DNA of 64,000 bases, from positions 620,001 through 684,000 of the forward strand of contig OY760624.1 of the NCBI GenBank assembly GCA_963663775.1, in the 5' to 3' direction. Every line of letters begins with the position of its first letter. Position 1 is the first letter of the stretch. The DNA comes from G963663775 sp963663775 (GTDB lineage: Bacteria > Bacillota > Clostridia > Oscillospirales > Butyricicoccaceae). Below, one piece after another: positions 17,297 to 26,461 of this stretch. The translations under genes and the position numbers were made by a program. The notes beneath the pieces are model-generated. The model did not search any database. It saw only the letters and a list, made by a program, of their open reading frames with translations, and was not told the origin of the DNA.

Positions 17297-18655
17297 TCAA
17301 TCCCGGTCTGTAATCACCGTACCTGCCGCACATGCACAAATGCCTGCACGGATGCGCTGTACCGCCTCTTCAAATGTACCCACGGTCTGTTCGCCCGTTG
17401 CCAGTTCCTTGACCGCAACCACATTTTTTTCGATTTCATCCTCTCCCATAAAAATGACATATGGGATGGCGAGCTTATCTGCATAGGTGATTTTCGCCTT
17501 GAACTTTTTCTTTTCGCACTGCATCTGCACACGAATTCCCGCTTCACGCAAACGGGTTGCCAGCGCAATGGATGCCGAAATATCGTCGGTCATCGGCAAA
17601 ATCATCACATCTGCCGGTGCAGCAGGCTGTTTGCTGTCCAAATAGCCTTGCTCTCCTAGTACATAAAACAAGCGGGTTAACCCAATCGAAATGCCTACTC
17701 CTGGTAATTTTTTGTCCGTATAATACTCTGCGAGATTATCATATCGACCACCAGAGCAAATCGAACCGATTTCTGGATGGTCTAGCATGGTGGTTTCATA
17801 TACCGTTCCGGTATAGTAATCCAGTCCACGTGCAATGGTCAAATCGATTGCAAAATTTTCCTGCGGCACCCCAAATGCAGACAGATATTTTGCCACCGTT
17901 GTCAATTCCTGCACGCCCAAGTCAAACAGCCCCTGCTTGCCGCAATAGCCATTTAGTGCCTCCAGAATCGCATTGGTACCTCCGTCCAATGCGATAAAGC
18001 GCAAAATTTCATCGCATTTTTCCGCTGCAATCCGCTCCTGCAGTAGCAATTCTCGTACTTTTTCGGCACCGATTTTGTCAATTTTATCGATGATACGCAT
18101 CACATCGCCCGCCTGCTCGGTCAATTCCAACAGCGCAAAAAATCCATTCAAAATTTTACGGTTGTTGATGCGAATTTTAAACCGCTTCAGCCCCAATGTC
18201 GAAAACGTACGATAAATGATGGACGGGATTTCCGCTTCATTGATAATGTCCAGTGTGCCATCGCCAATGACATCAATATCTGCCTGATAAAATTCACGAA
18301 ACCGCCCACGCTGCGCACGCTCTCCACGATACACCTTGCCGATTTGAAAACGGCGGAACGGGTAAGTCAGCTGACCATAGTTCAGGGCGACATATTTCGC
18401 CAAGGGAACGGTTAAATCAAAGCGAAGGGACAGGTCGCTATCGCCTTTCTGAAAACGATAAATCTGCTTTTCTGTTTCTCCGCCGCCCTTGGCAAGCAAC
18501 ACCTCTGACGCTTCAATCAGCGGGGTGTCGAGCGGATAAAAGCCATACAACGCATAAGTGTCCCGCAGGGTTTGCATCATGCGCTCCATTTGCATTTGCT
18601 GTGCAGGCAAAAGCTCCATAAAGCCCGACAGCGTGCGAGGTTTGATTTTTTCCAT
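17297..18655 (-). CDS. hisS: histidyl-tRNA synthetase
   Basis: A 452-residue class II synthetase, slightly longer than the usual 420. Landmarks are motif 1 near the N-terminus, LRFDLTVPLAKYV, motif 2 RGERAQRGRFREFYQADIDVIG, the histidine-specific LTIARGLDYYTGTVYE and motif 3 GVGISIGLTRL, with a C-terminal anticodon domain. The ATG follows AGGAGA at 5 bases. A terminator sits only about 30 bases upstream of the start and no separate promoter is obvious, so expression may depend on read-through. No T-box leader is visible. Confidence 0.96.
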   Translation of the reverse strand: MEKIKPRTLSGFMELLPAQQMQMERMMQTLRDTYALYGFYPLDTPLIEASEVLLAKGGGETEKQIYRFQKGDSDLSLRFDLTVPLAKYVALNYGQLTYPFRRFQIGKVYRGERAQRGRFREFYQADIDVIGDGTLDIINEAEIPSIIYRTFSTLGLKRFKIRINNRKILNGFFALLELTEQAGDVMRIIDKIDKIGAEKVRELLLQERIAAEKCDEILRFIALDGGTNAILEALNGYCGKQGLFDLGVQELTTVAKYLSAFGVPQENFAIDLTIARGLDYYTGTVYETTMLDHPEIGSICSGGRYDNLAEYYTDKKLPGVGISIGLTRLFYVLGEQGYLDSKQPAAPADVMILPMTDDISASIALATRLREAGIRVQMQCEKKKFKAKITYADKLAIPYVIFMGEDEIEKNVVAVKELATGEQTVGTFEEAVQRIRAGICACAAGTVITDRD

Positions 18656-18684
18656 AGCACTCTCCTAAAGGTAGAAATTTCACT

Positions 18685-18710
18685 AAAAAGCCTCCCTATT
18701 TGGGAGGCTT
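18685..18710 (-). terminator. intrinsic terminator after mgsA, just upstream of hisS
   Basis: On the minus strand AAGCCTCCC and GGGAGGCTT form a 9-bp stem with a 5-base loop, followed by a T-run. It lies between the mgsA stop at 18730 and the hisS ATG at 18655. Confidence 0.8.
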
Positions 18711-18729
18711 CGGCGGGTACAAATTGAGG

Positions 18730-19137
18730 CTACCGTGCCTTAGGGTTGACAATATTTCGCCAATCCAAATCACCGCGGTCCAGACCCAAAATCAGCATTT
18801 CTGCGGTTGCCGCATTGGTTGCAATCGGAATATTATGCATGTCGCACAACCGTGCGAGGGCATGGACATCCGGTTCATACTGGCTGTTGGACATCGGGTC
18901 ACGGAAAAACAGCACCAAGTCGATTTCATTGTATGCAACACGTGCTGAAATCTGCTCCTCGCCCCCCTGCATGCCAGCGAGATATTTCTCTATTTTCAAA
19001 CCGGTTGCCTCTGCGACAAATTTGCCGGTTGTGCCTGTTGCACAGATCGTATGCTTGGCAAGAATACCGCAATAGGCAGTGCAAAACTGCACCATCAATT
19101 CTTTTTTGCGGTCATGCGCAATCAATGCAATGTTCAT
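18730..19137 (-). CDS. mgsA: methylglyoxal synthase
   Basis: A 135-residue enzyme that converts dihydroxyacetone phosphate to methylglyoxal and phosphate, a glycolytic bypass relieving sugar-phosphate stress. Family signatures are IALIAHDRKK at the start (His and Asp), the ATGTTG phosphate loop, the catalytic Asp region LVLFFRDPMS, and IPIATNAATAE near the end. I use the ATG at 19137, preceded by GGGAG at 7 bases, instead of a TTG six bases earlier. It follows minD by 21 bases and is the last gene before a terminator. Confidence 0.95.
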   Translation of the reverse strand: MNIALIAHDRKKELMVQFCTAYCGILAKHTICATGTTGKFVAEATGLKIEKYLAGMQGGEEQISARVAYNEIDLVLFFRDPMSNSQYEPDVHALARLCDMHNIPIATNAATAEMLILGLDRGDLDWRNIVNPKAR

Positions 19138-19158
19138 CTCCAAACTCCCTTCCTTTTT

Positions 19159-19899
19159 TTATAATCTCATTACAGGCAGACGTTCTCCGTCCAATCGCCT
19201 TGCAATGTTTCGATATGCCTTTGCTGCACCTTGTCTTTTGCGTGCTAAAATATTGCTTCCACAGTTGGCGCATACGATAATCTCCGCATCCTCCGGCACC
19301 ACGCCGAGCAGCTGCAAACCGGTTTCGTCCATTGCGTCATCAATATTCTGCGCCCATCCATGCCGCATAAACCGTGCACGGACACGATTTACAACCAATC
19401 GAATGCGTGCCAAATGCTGCTCTTCCAGCATGCGTGCGACACGCTCTGCCCCACGAACACTTGCCTGCTCCGGCGTGCTAACCACAATTGCCTGCGTTGC
19501 AATTGCAGAAAACGTGTATAATTCCGGCGCAAGCCCTGCAGGTCCATCAATCAGACAATATTCATAGCCGGATGCCTGCATCTGCTTCCCCAACCGCTCA
19601 ATGTCCAACTCGGGAAACGGCTGCCCTTGCATGGGTGCTGTTAAAAACGAAAGCCCCAGAATTTTCGGATGCTGCACGCTGGCTTTTCGCAGCGACACCA
19701 TGCCTTTTGCAACATCTGCGAAGCTAAACACCACACGGTCGGTCATGCCCAGCGCAATATCCAAATTTCGCATACCGCGATCCCCATCAATTGCCAGTAC
19801 TCTGTGTCCACGCTCTGCCAAACCTGCTGCAATGCCTGCTGTCAAAGAGGTTTTTCCTGTTCCGCCTTTTCCGGATGCAATGATGATTATTTTAAGCAT
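19159..19899 (-). CDS. minD: MinD/ParA-family ATPase, probable septum-site protein
   Basis: A 246-residue deviant Walker A ATPase with the motif SGKGGTGKTSL at the N-terminus and IDGDRGMRNLDIALG as the A' region, typical of MinD. The start is the ATG at 19899, with GGAGG at 5 bases. Position behind mreC-mreD-PBP2 and before mgsA fits the clostridial minD locus. However, minC and minE are missing and the C-terminus (ARRLDGERLPVMRL) does not look like the usual amphipathic membrane-targeting helix. It could therefore act differently from a textbook Min oscillator ATPase. Confidence 0.75.
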   Translation of the reverse strand: MLKIIIIASGKGGTGKTSLTAGIAAGLAERGHRVLAIDGDRGMRNLDIALGMTDRVVFSFADVAKGMVSLRKASVQHPKILGLSFLTAPMQGQPFPELDIERLGKQMQASGYEYCLIDGPAGLAPELYTFSAIATQAIVVSTPEQASVRGAERVARMLEEQHLARIRLVVNRVRARFMRHGWAQNIDDAMDETGLQLLGVVPEDAEIIVCANCGSNILARKRQGAAKAYRNIARRLDGERLPVMRL

Positions 19900-19929
19900 A
19901 CCATCCTCCGCCATTTTGGTTGTACTAAA

Positions 19930-19958
19930 AGTATAAACCAGTTTACGGAAAGATACAA
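19930..19958 (-). promoter_or_regulatory. promoter for minD-mgsA
   Basis: On the minus strand TTGTAT, a 17-base spacer and TATACT lie about 30 bases upstream of the minD ATG. A weak hairpin (ATAGATTT/AAATCTAT, 19967-19990) lies just upstream and may mark the end of the shape operon. Confidence 0.65.
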
Positions 19959-20016
19959 GTGTTTGTATAGATTTTCGCTTTGAAATCTATGGCTTGTCCT
20001 GCAAATGACTGTCGAA

Positions 20017-22050
20017 TTATTGCAGCAGGGTGTAATCCGCCGCCACATTTTCCGTGGTGCTTTCCTCTGCAAAATATGTTTCCATGATTTTTCGCACGAT
20101 AGGCGCAACCGTTGAACCGTGTCCGCCGCCTTCACCCACCACGCAAACGGCAATCTCCGGATTGTCATAGGGGGCAAATGCCACGAACAAACCATTGGTC
20201 GGCACATCCGCACTGCTGACCTGCGCCGTGCCGGTTTTGCCGCCGATTTTAATCGGAAAACCTGCAAATGCAGCCGCAGCCGTGCCATCCTCGCTGACAA
20301 CCCTGTTCATGCCTTCTTTGACCAATGCCAAATTGTCGAGGTCAATGTCCACCGTGTTCAGCAGCACCGGCTCATTTTCCTTGATAGTGTTGGCATAATC
20401 ATAGCTTTTGACACTTTTGAGCAAAGTTGGCTGATAATGCTTGCCGCCTGCGGCAATGGTTGCAACATAATTTGCAATTTGCAGCGGGGTGAACGCATTA
20501 TCCGATTGTCCGATTGCCGCCTGCACATTATCGCCCGGCATCCAAGAATTCAAATTCGGATTTGCCGCCAGCATTGCTTCTCGATTGACAGGACCCGCCA
20601 CCGAACCGGAACGTTCGCCTGCCAGCTCAATGCCGGTTCTTTGTCCCAGTCCGAATTGGGACGCCCACGCCTCCAGCTTATCGCCGCCCAGCAGGCGTCC
20701 GGTATTGTAAAAGAAAATATTACAGGATTTTTGAATCGCCGTCACAACGTTGATTTTTCCGTGACTGCCGGTGCATCGGAAGGTTTGTCCCGCAAAGTTG
20801 AAGTACCGATTGCAGGTGAAGTAGGTATCCCCCGTAATCACGCCTTCCTGCAACGCTGCAATTGCCGTCAGCGGTTTATACGTCGAGCCGGGTGCATATG
20901 TGCCGCCAATGGCACGATTGAGCATGGGCAGATTCGGGTCATTGTACATGTCATTGTAATCTTGGTTAAATGTTTCCAAGTTATAGGTTGGATAGGATGC
21001 CATTGCCAGCACCTCACCCGTGCCAACCTGTATCACCACGGCTGCGCCTGCATTCGCCGTGGGAATGCTCTCAATCGTTTCAGCCAGCGCATCTTCCGTT
21101 GCCTCCTGCAATGCCAAATCAATGGTCAAAATGCAGTTATCGCCCGGCTGCGGTGCATCGCCTGTGCTTGCATCGGTCACATCGCCTGTAATATCGGTTT
21201 CGATGGATTTTGTGCCATTTGTGCCATGCAAATAGTCTTCCAAGGACTTTTCCAGTCCATCTCTGCCAACCAACGCATTTTTACTGTAGCCTTTTTCTTT
21301 GTATTCGTCCCAATCTTCTGCGTAAATCTTGCCGACACGCCCCAAAAGATGGGCGGCATACGTGGTTTTATATTCACGCACCGATTCGGTTGCCACCTCG
21401 ACCCCTGCATATTTCTGGTGCTGCTCCTTGACCTTGGAAATCACGTCCAAGCTAACATCTGTCGCAATGGTAAAGGGATTATAGCGTGAAAATGACATGC
21501 TTTCCATTTCATACCGTACACCAATCACGGCCCTTGCGTCTGCATCTGACCAAGATGGGTCAATTTCATACAATTGGCGCATTGCTGTCATCATTTCGTC
21601 TGCCGTCATGGTTTCCTGTAATTCTGTCTTCTTTTTGGCAAAGCTGTTTAGGGTGCTGCGTTCCTTGCTGTCCTCCTCGCCGGTGTAGGCAAACGGCGGC
21701 GGCTGCGAAATGGGCAGGGAATCCTCCACGGTGCTGCCATCCGCCTGAATCAACTGTACCAACGAACGCAGAGTTTCATTTTGGGTATCTTTTTTCCAAT
21801 ATGCGTATTCAATCGTCAGGGAAAATACCGTTTTATTGGTCACCAACGGGCGTCCGTAGCGGTCTAAAATTTCTCCTCGTGATGCCACCACCGTGGAACT
21901 GACGCTCTGCCGACGCTCTGACTGCGCACGATATTCTTTTCCGTTGATAATCTGCAAAGAAAACAACCCCAGTCCGGCAATTCCTGCACTGAGTAGCAAC
22001 ATGCCGCACAATGCAATCAGTCGGCGGAGCAATTTACCTTTATTATTCAT
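20017..22050 (-). CDS. mrdA: penicillin-binding protein 2 (elongasome transpeptidase)
   Basis: A 677-residue class B PBP that crosslinks peptidoglycan during cell elongation. One N-terminal membrane helix (about residues 9-30) is followed by a PBP dimerisation domain (RGEILDRYGRPL) and the transpeptidase domain. That domain carries the active-site APGSTYKPL, the SxN motif in KSCNIFF and the KTG motif in IGGKTGTAQ. The ATG is preceded by GGAGA. It follows mreD by 22 bases, the standard mreC-mreD-PBP2 order. I use mrdA by analogy with E. coli. Confidence 0.93.
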   Translation of the reverse strand: MNNKGKLLRRLIALCGMLLLSAGIAGLGLFSLQIINGKEYRAQSERRQSVSSTVVASRGEILDRYGRPLVTNKTVFSLTIEYAYWKKDTQNETLRSLVQLIQADGSTVEDSLPISQPPPFAYTGEEDSKERSTLNSFAKKKTELQETMTADEMMTAMRQLYEIDPSWSDADARAVIGVRYEMESMSFSRYNPFTIATDVSLDVISKVKEQHQKYAGVEVATESVREYKTTYAAHLLGRVGKIYAEDWDEYKEKGYSKNALVGRDGLEKSLEDYLHGTNGTKSIETDITGDVTDASTGDAPQPGDNCILTIDLALQEATEDALAETIESIPTANAGAAVVIQVGTGEVLAMASYPTYNLETFNQDYNDMYNDPNLPMLNRAIGGTYAPGSTYKPLTAIAALQEGVITGDTYFTCNRYFNFAGQTFRCTGSHGKINVVTAIQKSCNIFFYNTGRLLGGDKLEAWASQFGLGQRTGIELAGERSGSVAGPVNREAMLAANPNLNSWMPGDNVQAAIGQSDNAFTPLQIANYVATIAAGGKHYQPTLLKSVKSYDYANTIKENEPVLLNTVDIDLDNLALVKEGMNRVVSEDGTAAAAFAGFPIKIGGKTGTAQVSSADVPTNGLFVAFAPYDNPEIAVCVVGEGGGHGSTVAPIVRKIMETYFAEESTTENVAADYTLLQ

Positions 22051-22072
22051 GCCTGCTGCATCTCCTTACTGC

Positions 22073-22582
22073 CTATTGTTCCTGTTTGACATACTGTTTG
22101 CTGATGGCTTGCACCAAAAAATAGACCAAGGTGGAAAACGCAACAGAAATTAGTGTTTCTCCGCACAATTGCTGCAAAAACAGCAGCAGCTGCGTTGGCC
22201 TCTGCTCCAGCCACGAGTATGCATATCGAAAAAAGCCCAGCATCAGCTGCACGCTTGCCGTCAGCAAATACAGGCTTGGCAAAATCCTGCGCAAATATCG
22301 CTGGCTCAAAACGCCTGCAGCGGCACCGCAAACCATATAAAACAACGGCAGCAAGCCTTCCGCCCCACCATATCCAACATCATACAACATTCCCGTGAGC
22401 AAGCCAAAAAAGACCCCTTCCAGCGGTCCATCCAACAACGCCACCGATAATGCCACACAGGGCAGCACATCAATATGAAAACCGAATAGTTTCATCGGCA
22501 GACTGGTTTCCAAAATGAACAAGACCAACAGCACAGCAAGATATAAAAGATATTTCCAAATCAGTTTTTTTTCCTGTTGCAT
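22073..22582 (-). CDS. mreD: rod shape-determining protein MreD
   Basis: A 169-residue integral membrane protein with about five to six hydrophobic helices, lying between mreC and PBP2. Typical MreD features are the FILETSLPMKLFG segment and DGPLEGVFFGLLTGMLYDVGYG near the middle. It bridges MreC and the elongation machinery in the membrane. Its ATG is three bases after the mreC stop, with GGAG upstream. Confidence 0.92.
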   Translation of the reverse strand: MQQEKKLIWKYLLYLAVLLVLFILETSLPMKLFGFHIDVLPCVALSVALLDGPLEGVFFGLLTGMLYDVGYGGAEGLLPLFYMVCGAAAGVLSQRYLRRILPSLYLLTASVQLMLGFFRYAYSWLEQRPTQLLLFLQQLCGETLISVAFSTLVYFLVQAISKQYVKQEQ

Positions 22583-22585
22583 GCC

Positions 22586-23422
22586 TTACTCCGTTACCTC
22601 AAAGTCCTTGATTACGAACACGCTGTGCACCTTTTCCACATCTACGAACGGTTTAATCACCGCATAGTTGGAAATGCCGTGTGTTTCCGGCACAATTTTT
22701 TCCACTGTGCCAATCATAATGCCTTTTGGGAACACCCCACCGCGTCCGGAGGTTTCCACGGTATCGCCAATGACGATGTCGGCATCGGTATCCAAATATG
22801 CAAGTTTCAGCAAATCGTCCGCCATCAAGGTATATTCCCCTTCCGCAATGGCAATCACACGGGTGCGTGTAATCAGTGCGCCCGCCTGCATCTCGGTATC
22901 AATCACGGTGGTCACTTCCGAGCAGGTCGGCGCAACCGTGTTGACATAGCCCACCATGCCATCTTCTGTAATGACGCAGTCCCCTTGTTCAATGCCGGCA
23001 TTGGAGCCTTTGTCAATGGTCAGTGTCGTTGCCCAATCGGTCGGGGTGCGGGCAATGACTTCCGCCACCTCAAAGGTAAAGCTGCGGTTGCGCTCCTTGA
23101 TGCCAAGCAGCAGGCGCAGCCGATTGTTTTCCTCAATCGCCACATCTGCGTCCCGCACTTTCTGCTCCATGTCACGCACCTGCTGCTTGAGCTGTTCGTT
23201 TTCCGCCGTCATTTCGTCATAATGAAATGCGTAATCAAAGCCTTCATTCATTTTATTGTAAATGCTGCTGACGCCGCTTTGCATGGGCGCAATGACCATG
23301 CTCAAAAGCTTTGACAGGGGTGACGCCTTGCCCGATGCACCGGTATAAACCGCCATCCCCAGACAAATTGCGACAATTAGTAAGATAATAATGAGCTGTT
23401 TTGATGAAAAAAACTTTCGCAC
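22586..23422 (-). CDS. mreC: rod shape-determining protein MreC
   Basis: A 278-residue bitopic membrane protein: an N-terminal helix at about residues 11-29, a coiled-coil region at about 70-110 (ENEQLKQQVRDMEQKV), and an extracytoplasmic beta-rich domain. It scaffolds PBP2 and RodA for side-wall synthesis. The start is a GTG with a modest GGA site. The usual neighbour mreB is not upstream; the preceding genes are maf and DUF4321, so mreB must be elsewhere or replaced. Confidence 0.93.
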   Translation of the reverse strand: MRKFFSSKQLIIILLIVAICLGMAVYTGASGKASPLSKLLSMVIAPMQSGVSSIYNKMNEGFDYAFHYDEMTAENEQLKQQVRDMEQKVRDADVAIEENNRLRLLLGIKERNRSFTFEVAEVIARTPTDWATTLTIDKGSNAGIEQGDCVITEDGMVGYVNTVAPTCSEVTTVIDTEMQAGALITRTRVIAIAEGEYTLMADDLLKLAYLDTDADIVIGDTVETSGRGGVFPKGIMIGTVEKIVPETHGISNYAVIKPFVDVEKVHSVFVIKDFEVTE

Positions 23423-23440
23423 GGAGCTATTCCGTCCTCT

Positions 23441-24022
23441 CTATTCCATAATCCCTCGTGCACGGAGCAGCCGGTAAAGCTGTGCCACTGGCAGCCCCAT
23501 CACACTGTAATAATCGCCCTGCATGTCCTGCACCCAGCGAGAGCCCAAGCCCTGAATGCCATAAGCACCTGCCTTGTCCATTGGCTCACCTGTTGCAACA
23601 TACTGCGCAATTTCCGCTTCGGTCAGCGGATAAAAGGTGACACGTGTCGTATTGAGCGCAGTTTGCGTGTATCCGCCTGCAGAAACCACCGCAACCGCTG
23701 TCAGCACCGCATGCGTCCGTCCGGAAAGCAGCCGCAGCATGCGCCTTGCATCTTCTGCATCTTTGGGCTTGCCCAATGCCATCCCGTCGATGGTCACCAT
23801 GGTGTCTGACCCAATGACAACCGCATCCGGTGCGGTTGCACTGATGGATTTGGCTTTATCGGTCGCCAAACGTACAATTTCGTCACACAACGCTTGCCCT
23901 TCCTGCAGGCTTTCATCCACATCTGCCGGCTGCACCGAAAAAGACGAGCACAGCATGCGCAGCAGCTCCTGCCGCCGAGGCGATGCCGAAGCCAAAATAA
24001 TTTGCGGATTCTGTTTTATCAT
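23441..24022 (-). CDS. maf: Maf-like nucleoside triphosphate pyrophosphatase
   Basis: A 193-residue Maf/HAM1-like pyrophosphatase that hydrolyses dTTP/UTP or modified nucleotides and has been linked to septum inhibition. The N-terminal ILASASPRRQELL, the middle VIGSDTMVTIDG and the late DKAGAYGIQGLGS motifs are family hallmarks. The ATG at 24022 directly follows the DUF4321 stop, four bases downstream; AAGG lies about 12 bases before it. Linkage to mreC is conserved in many bacteria. Confidence 0.92.
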   Translation of the reverse strand: MIKQNPQIILASASPRRQELLRMLCSSFSVQPADVDESLQEGQALCDEIVRLATDKAKSISATAPDAVVIGSDTMVTIDGMALGKPKDAEDARRMLRLLSGRTHAVLTAVAVVSAGGYTQTALNTTRVTFYPLTEAEIAQYVATGEPMDKAGAYGIQGLGSRWVQDMQGDYYSVMGLPVAQLYRLLRARGIME

Positions 24023-24026
24023 GGCG

Positions 24027-24278
24027 TTATCGAACCTTTCTAGCAACAAGCATTGCGACAATCAGACCAATCAGCATACCGATGCACACATCAATGCCAA
24101 ACCCAAAGGTCAAATGGAGCACGCCCAAGTCCAGGGTTGTCGGTGCCAAGGCAAAACTCGTGCCAAATGACAGCCACGCCAAAAAGACCACCCCTTTTGT
24201 GGCACCTGCAATCATGCTGCCCAGCAGTGCCCCTACCAAAACGACCAACACCTGTACCCATGAAACTTTTTTTGTCAT
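24027..24278 (-). CDS. DUF4321 small membrane protein
   Basis: An 83-residue protein with an N-terminal membrane helix (VQVLVVLVGALLGSMIAGA) and a C-terminal hydrophobic segment ending in basic residues. It matches the DUF4321 family, whose members sit beside maf and mre genes in Clostridia. The function is unknown; conserved linkage suggests a role at the cell envelope during elongation or division. The ATG is preceded by AGGAG. Confidence 0.8.
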   Translation of the reverse strand: MTKKVSWVQVLVVLVGALLGSMIAGATKGVVFLAWLSFGTSFALAPTTLDLGVLHLTFGFGIDVCIGMLIGLIVAMLVARKVR

Positions 24279-24361
24279 ATGGTTCTCCTTTTTCTGCTTT
24301 CACGGCATTTTGACCGATTGTCCATCTCTATACCATTGCTCTTTCATATGTTTGCCGCTTC

Positions 24362-26461
24362 TCATTCTACCCCTCGGTAATATAGCCCACGGGTCACGCC
24401 CTGCATCCCTGTAAGCGGTTCTCCACGCACCATCGTCTGCGCAATTTTTGCACATTGCTCCGCAGATTCGATGGTAAAGCGCAGCCTTGCATACGCAATG
24501 CCGCTGTTTTGATACTCTTTTGGCTCTGAAAGCAGCAGCGGCTGACTATTGAGCAGCGTGTTGCGGCATCCATATTCCGGCAGTACCCGAAAGCTTTTTC
24601 GAGTACGGTCCATCAAGTTGCACGGCTGTGTTTCACAGGTGCATTTTCCGGTTTTGCGGCGAATCGCACAGTTTTCAAAAATCATCAGCGGTAAATATCC
24701 ATAAACAATGCACTCGGTGTCCATCGGCTTTGCCAAATCACGTATTTGGGACAAATGCAGTTCAAACGATACCGTTTGCCGTTCTACGCCGCAGTTTGCC
24801 AACAGAATCAAGGCATCGCTGTTCATCACATTCAGCCCAAAATCCCCAATGACGGAAAATCCCATGCGGCGCGGGCTGAAAATCTGTGCCACATTTCCTG
24901 CCACCACACGGCTAACACCAACCTGCTGGATTGCCTGTAGCAGCACCACAATTGACTGCCATTCTGTATCAGTGCAGATGCGCGGTAAGACCGCCGCAAC
25001 GTTATATGAAGCTGCCAGCTGTCCTGTGCGCTCCAAATCCGCCGCCAGCTCGGTCAGCGGGATATATAATGCTGCGGGGTTTGTCTGCAGCAGCGCAGGG
25101 GTCACCTGCGCCAAGGTCCGCACCTCCATAATATAGCCCTTGAACGGCTGCAGTTTTCCCGCCAGACGTGCCGGTGGGGCTGCCGTCCATATGCGATGCG
25201 GACGTGCCTCCCGCAGTGTCAGCAACTGGTGCAGGGCATCCCGCCGCAGTGCATTGATGCGTGCCGCCGGAATGGAAAGCCCGTCCGGCAGAGAAACCTG
25301 CCGCTCTCGTGCCAAAAAAGGCGTACCCCCCGTTTTGGCGAGGGCCTGCTGTAGCAGTTCTGCCGTGGTCGCACGATGCTGTGCCTGCTCCACAGGCTCT
25401 AAATCCGAGGCTTCCGCTTCATGCCCCGCATCGTCCGTGACACGCAGATACAGTCCGCCAATGTCAGCAAACAGGCAAAAATCCACCGGCACCAGCGGCT
25501 GTTCTTTACCGGGGGCAAAGCGCTTGCCCGCCTCCAAATACAGCTCCTGCACATTGCTGTACGGCACATCGGTCTTGATGCCGAACATCTCATCGCCCTT
25601 GCGCCCTGTGAGGTATCCATCCGTAAAACCATCTCTGGAGAACACCTTTTGCAAAATCAAAGCCTCTTCACGGCTCGGCTGCCGATGCTCTCGGAGCAGT
25701 TTTGCATAAATCTCCGTGACGATTGCTGTATATTCCGGACGCTTCATGCGCCCCTCAATTTTCAGCGAGCTGACCCCTGCCTGCTGCAATTCCTCCAACC
25801 AGTCTGCCAAGGACAAGTCCTTCAGGCTCAGCGGATAGCCACGCCGATTGTTGTCATAAGAATACCCCAAACGGCACGGCTGTGCACACAGACCACGGTT
25901 GCCGGAACGGCGGCCAATGACCGATGACAGATAGCACTGCCCGGAATAGCACATGCACAGTGCACCATGTACAAACACTTCGGTTTCAATCCCGCCTTCG
26001 GCTGTGATGCGGCGAATTTGCTTGAGCGTGCATTCTCTGGAGAGCACCACACGGGAAAAGCCCAGTGCTTTGGCAAATCGTGCCCCTTCTACCGAATGGA
26101 CGGTCATTTGCGTGGACGCATGCAGCTGCATGTCCGGCGCATAATGCCGCAGCAGCCGTGCCAACCCCAAATCCTGCACAATCATGGCATCTGCGCCCAT
26201 TTCATACAGCATTCGTGCGTCCTGCAGGGCTTCTTCCCGCTCACGGTCGTTCACCAAAATATTCATTGTGATGTTTGTTTTAACCCCGCGTGCCCTGCAA
26301 TATGCAATCGCCCGCTCGATTTCGCTTCGTGTAAATCCGGTCGCACCACGTCTGGCATTCATTTTGCCAAACCCCATATAGACTGCGCCTGCACCGCTTT
26401 GCACCGCTGCACGCACCGATTCCAACGAACCTGCCGGAGAAAGCAATTCAATCTGTTTCAT
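24362..26461 (-). CDS. U32 family protein (RlhA/YrrO-like RNA hydroxylation), long form
   Basis: A 699-residue U32 'peptidase' family protein. Despite the name, characterised members (RlhA, TrhP, YrrN/O) hydroxylate rRNA or tRNA. The N-terminal barrel starts IELLSPAGSLESVRAAV. A Cys-rich Fe-S-type motif is visible as CMCYSGQC with CAQPCR about 20 residues later. A second Cys set near the C-terminus (CAIRRKTGKCTC...C) belongs to the long DUF3656-containing form. The ATG at 26461 overlaps the zapA end by 14 bases, indicating coupling. The substrate RNA cannot be determined here. Confidence 0.85.
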   Translation of the reverse strand: MKQIELLSPAGSLESVRAAVQSGAGAVYMGFGKMNARRGATGFTRSEIERAIAYCRARGVKTNITMNILVNDREREEALQDARMLYEMGADAMIVQDLGLARLLRHYAPDMQLHASTQMTVHSVEGARFAKALGFSRVVLSRECTLKQIRRITAEGGIETEVFVHGALCMCYSGQCYLSSVIGRRSGNRGLCAQPCRLGYSYDNNRRGYPLSLKDLSLADWLEELQQAGVSSLKIEGRMKRPEYTAIVTEIYAKLLREHRQPSREEALILQKVFSRDGFTDGYLTGRKGDEMFGIKTDVPYSNVQELYLEAGKRFAPGKEQPLVPVDFCLFADIGGLYLRVTDDAGHEAEASDLEPVEQAQHRATTAELLQQALAKTGGTPFLARERQVSLPDGLSIPAARINALRRDALHQLLTLREARPHRIWTAAPPARLAGKLQPFKGYIMEVRTLAQVTPALLQTNPAALYIPLTELAADLERTGQLAASYNVAAVLPRICTDTEWQSIVVLLQAIQQVGVSRVVAGNVAQIFSPRRMGFSVIGDFGLNVMNSDALILLANCGVERQTVSFELHLSQIRDLAKPMDTECIVYGYLPLMIFENCAIRRKTGKCTCETQPCNLMDRTRKSFRVLPEYGCRNTLLNSQPLLLSEPKEYQNSGIAYARLRFTIESAEQCAKIAQTMVRGEPLTGMQGVTRGLYYRGVE

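Noticed and set aside
18656..18730. Possible T-box leader for hisS.
   Set aside because: The region is only about 75 bases and has no TGGNACCGCG-type antiterminator sequence or specifier loop.
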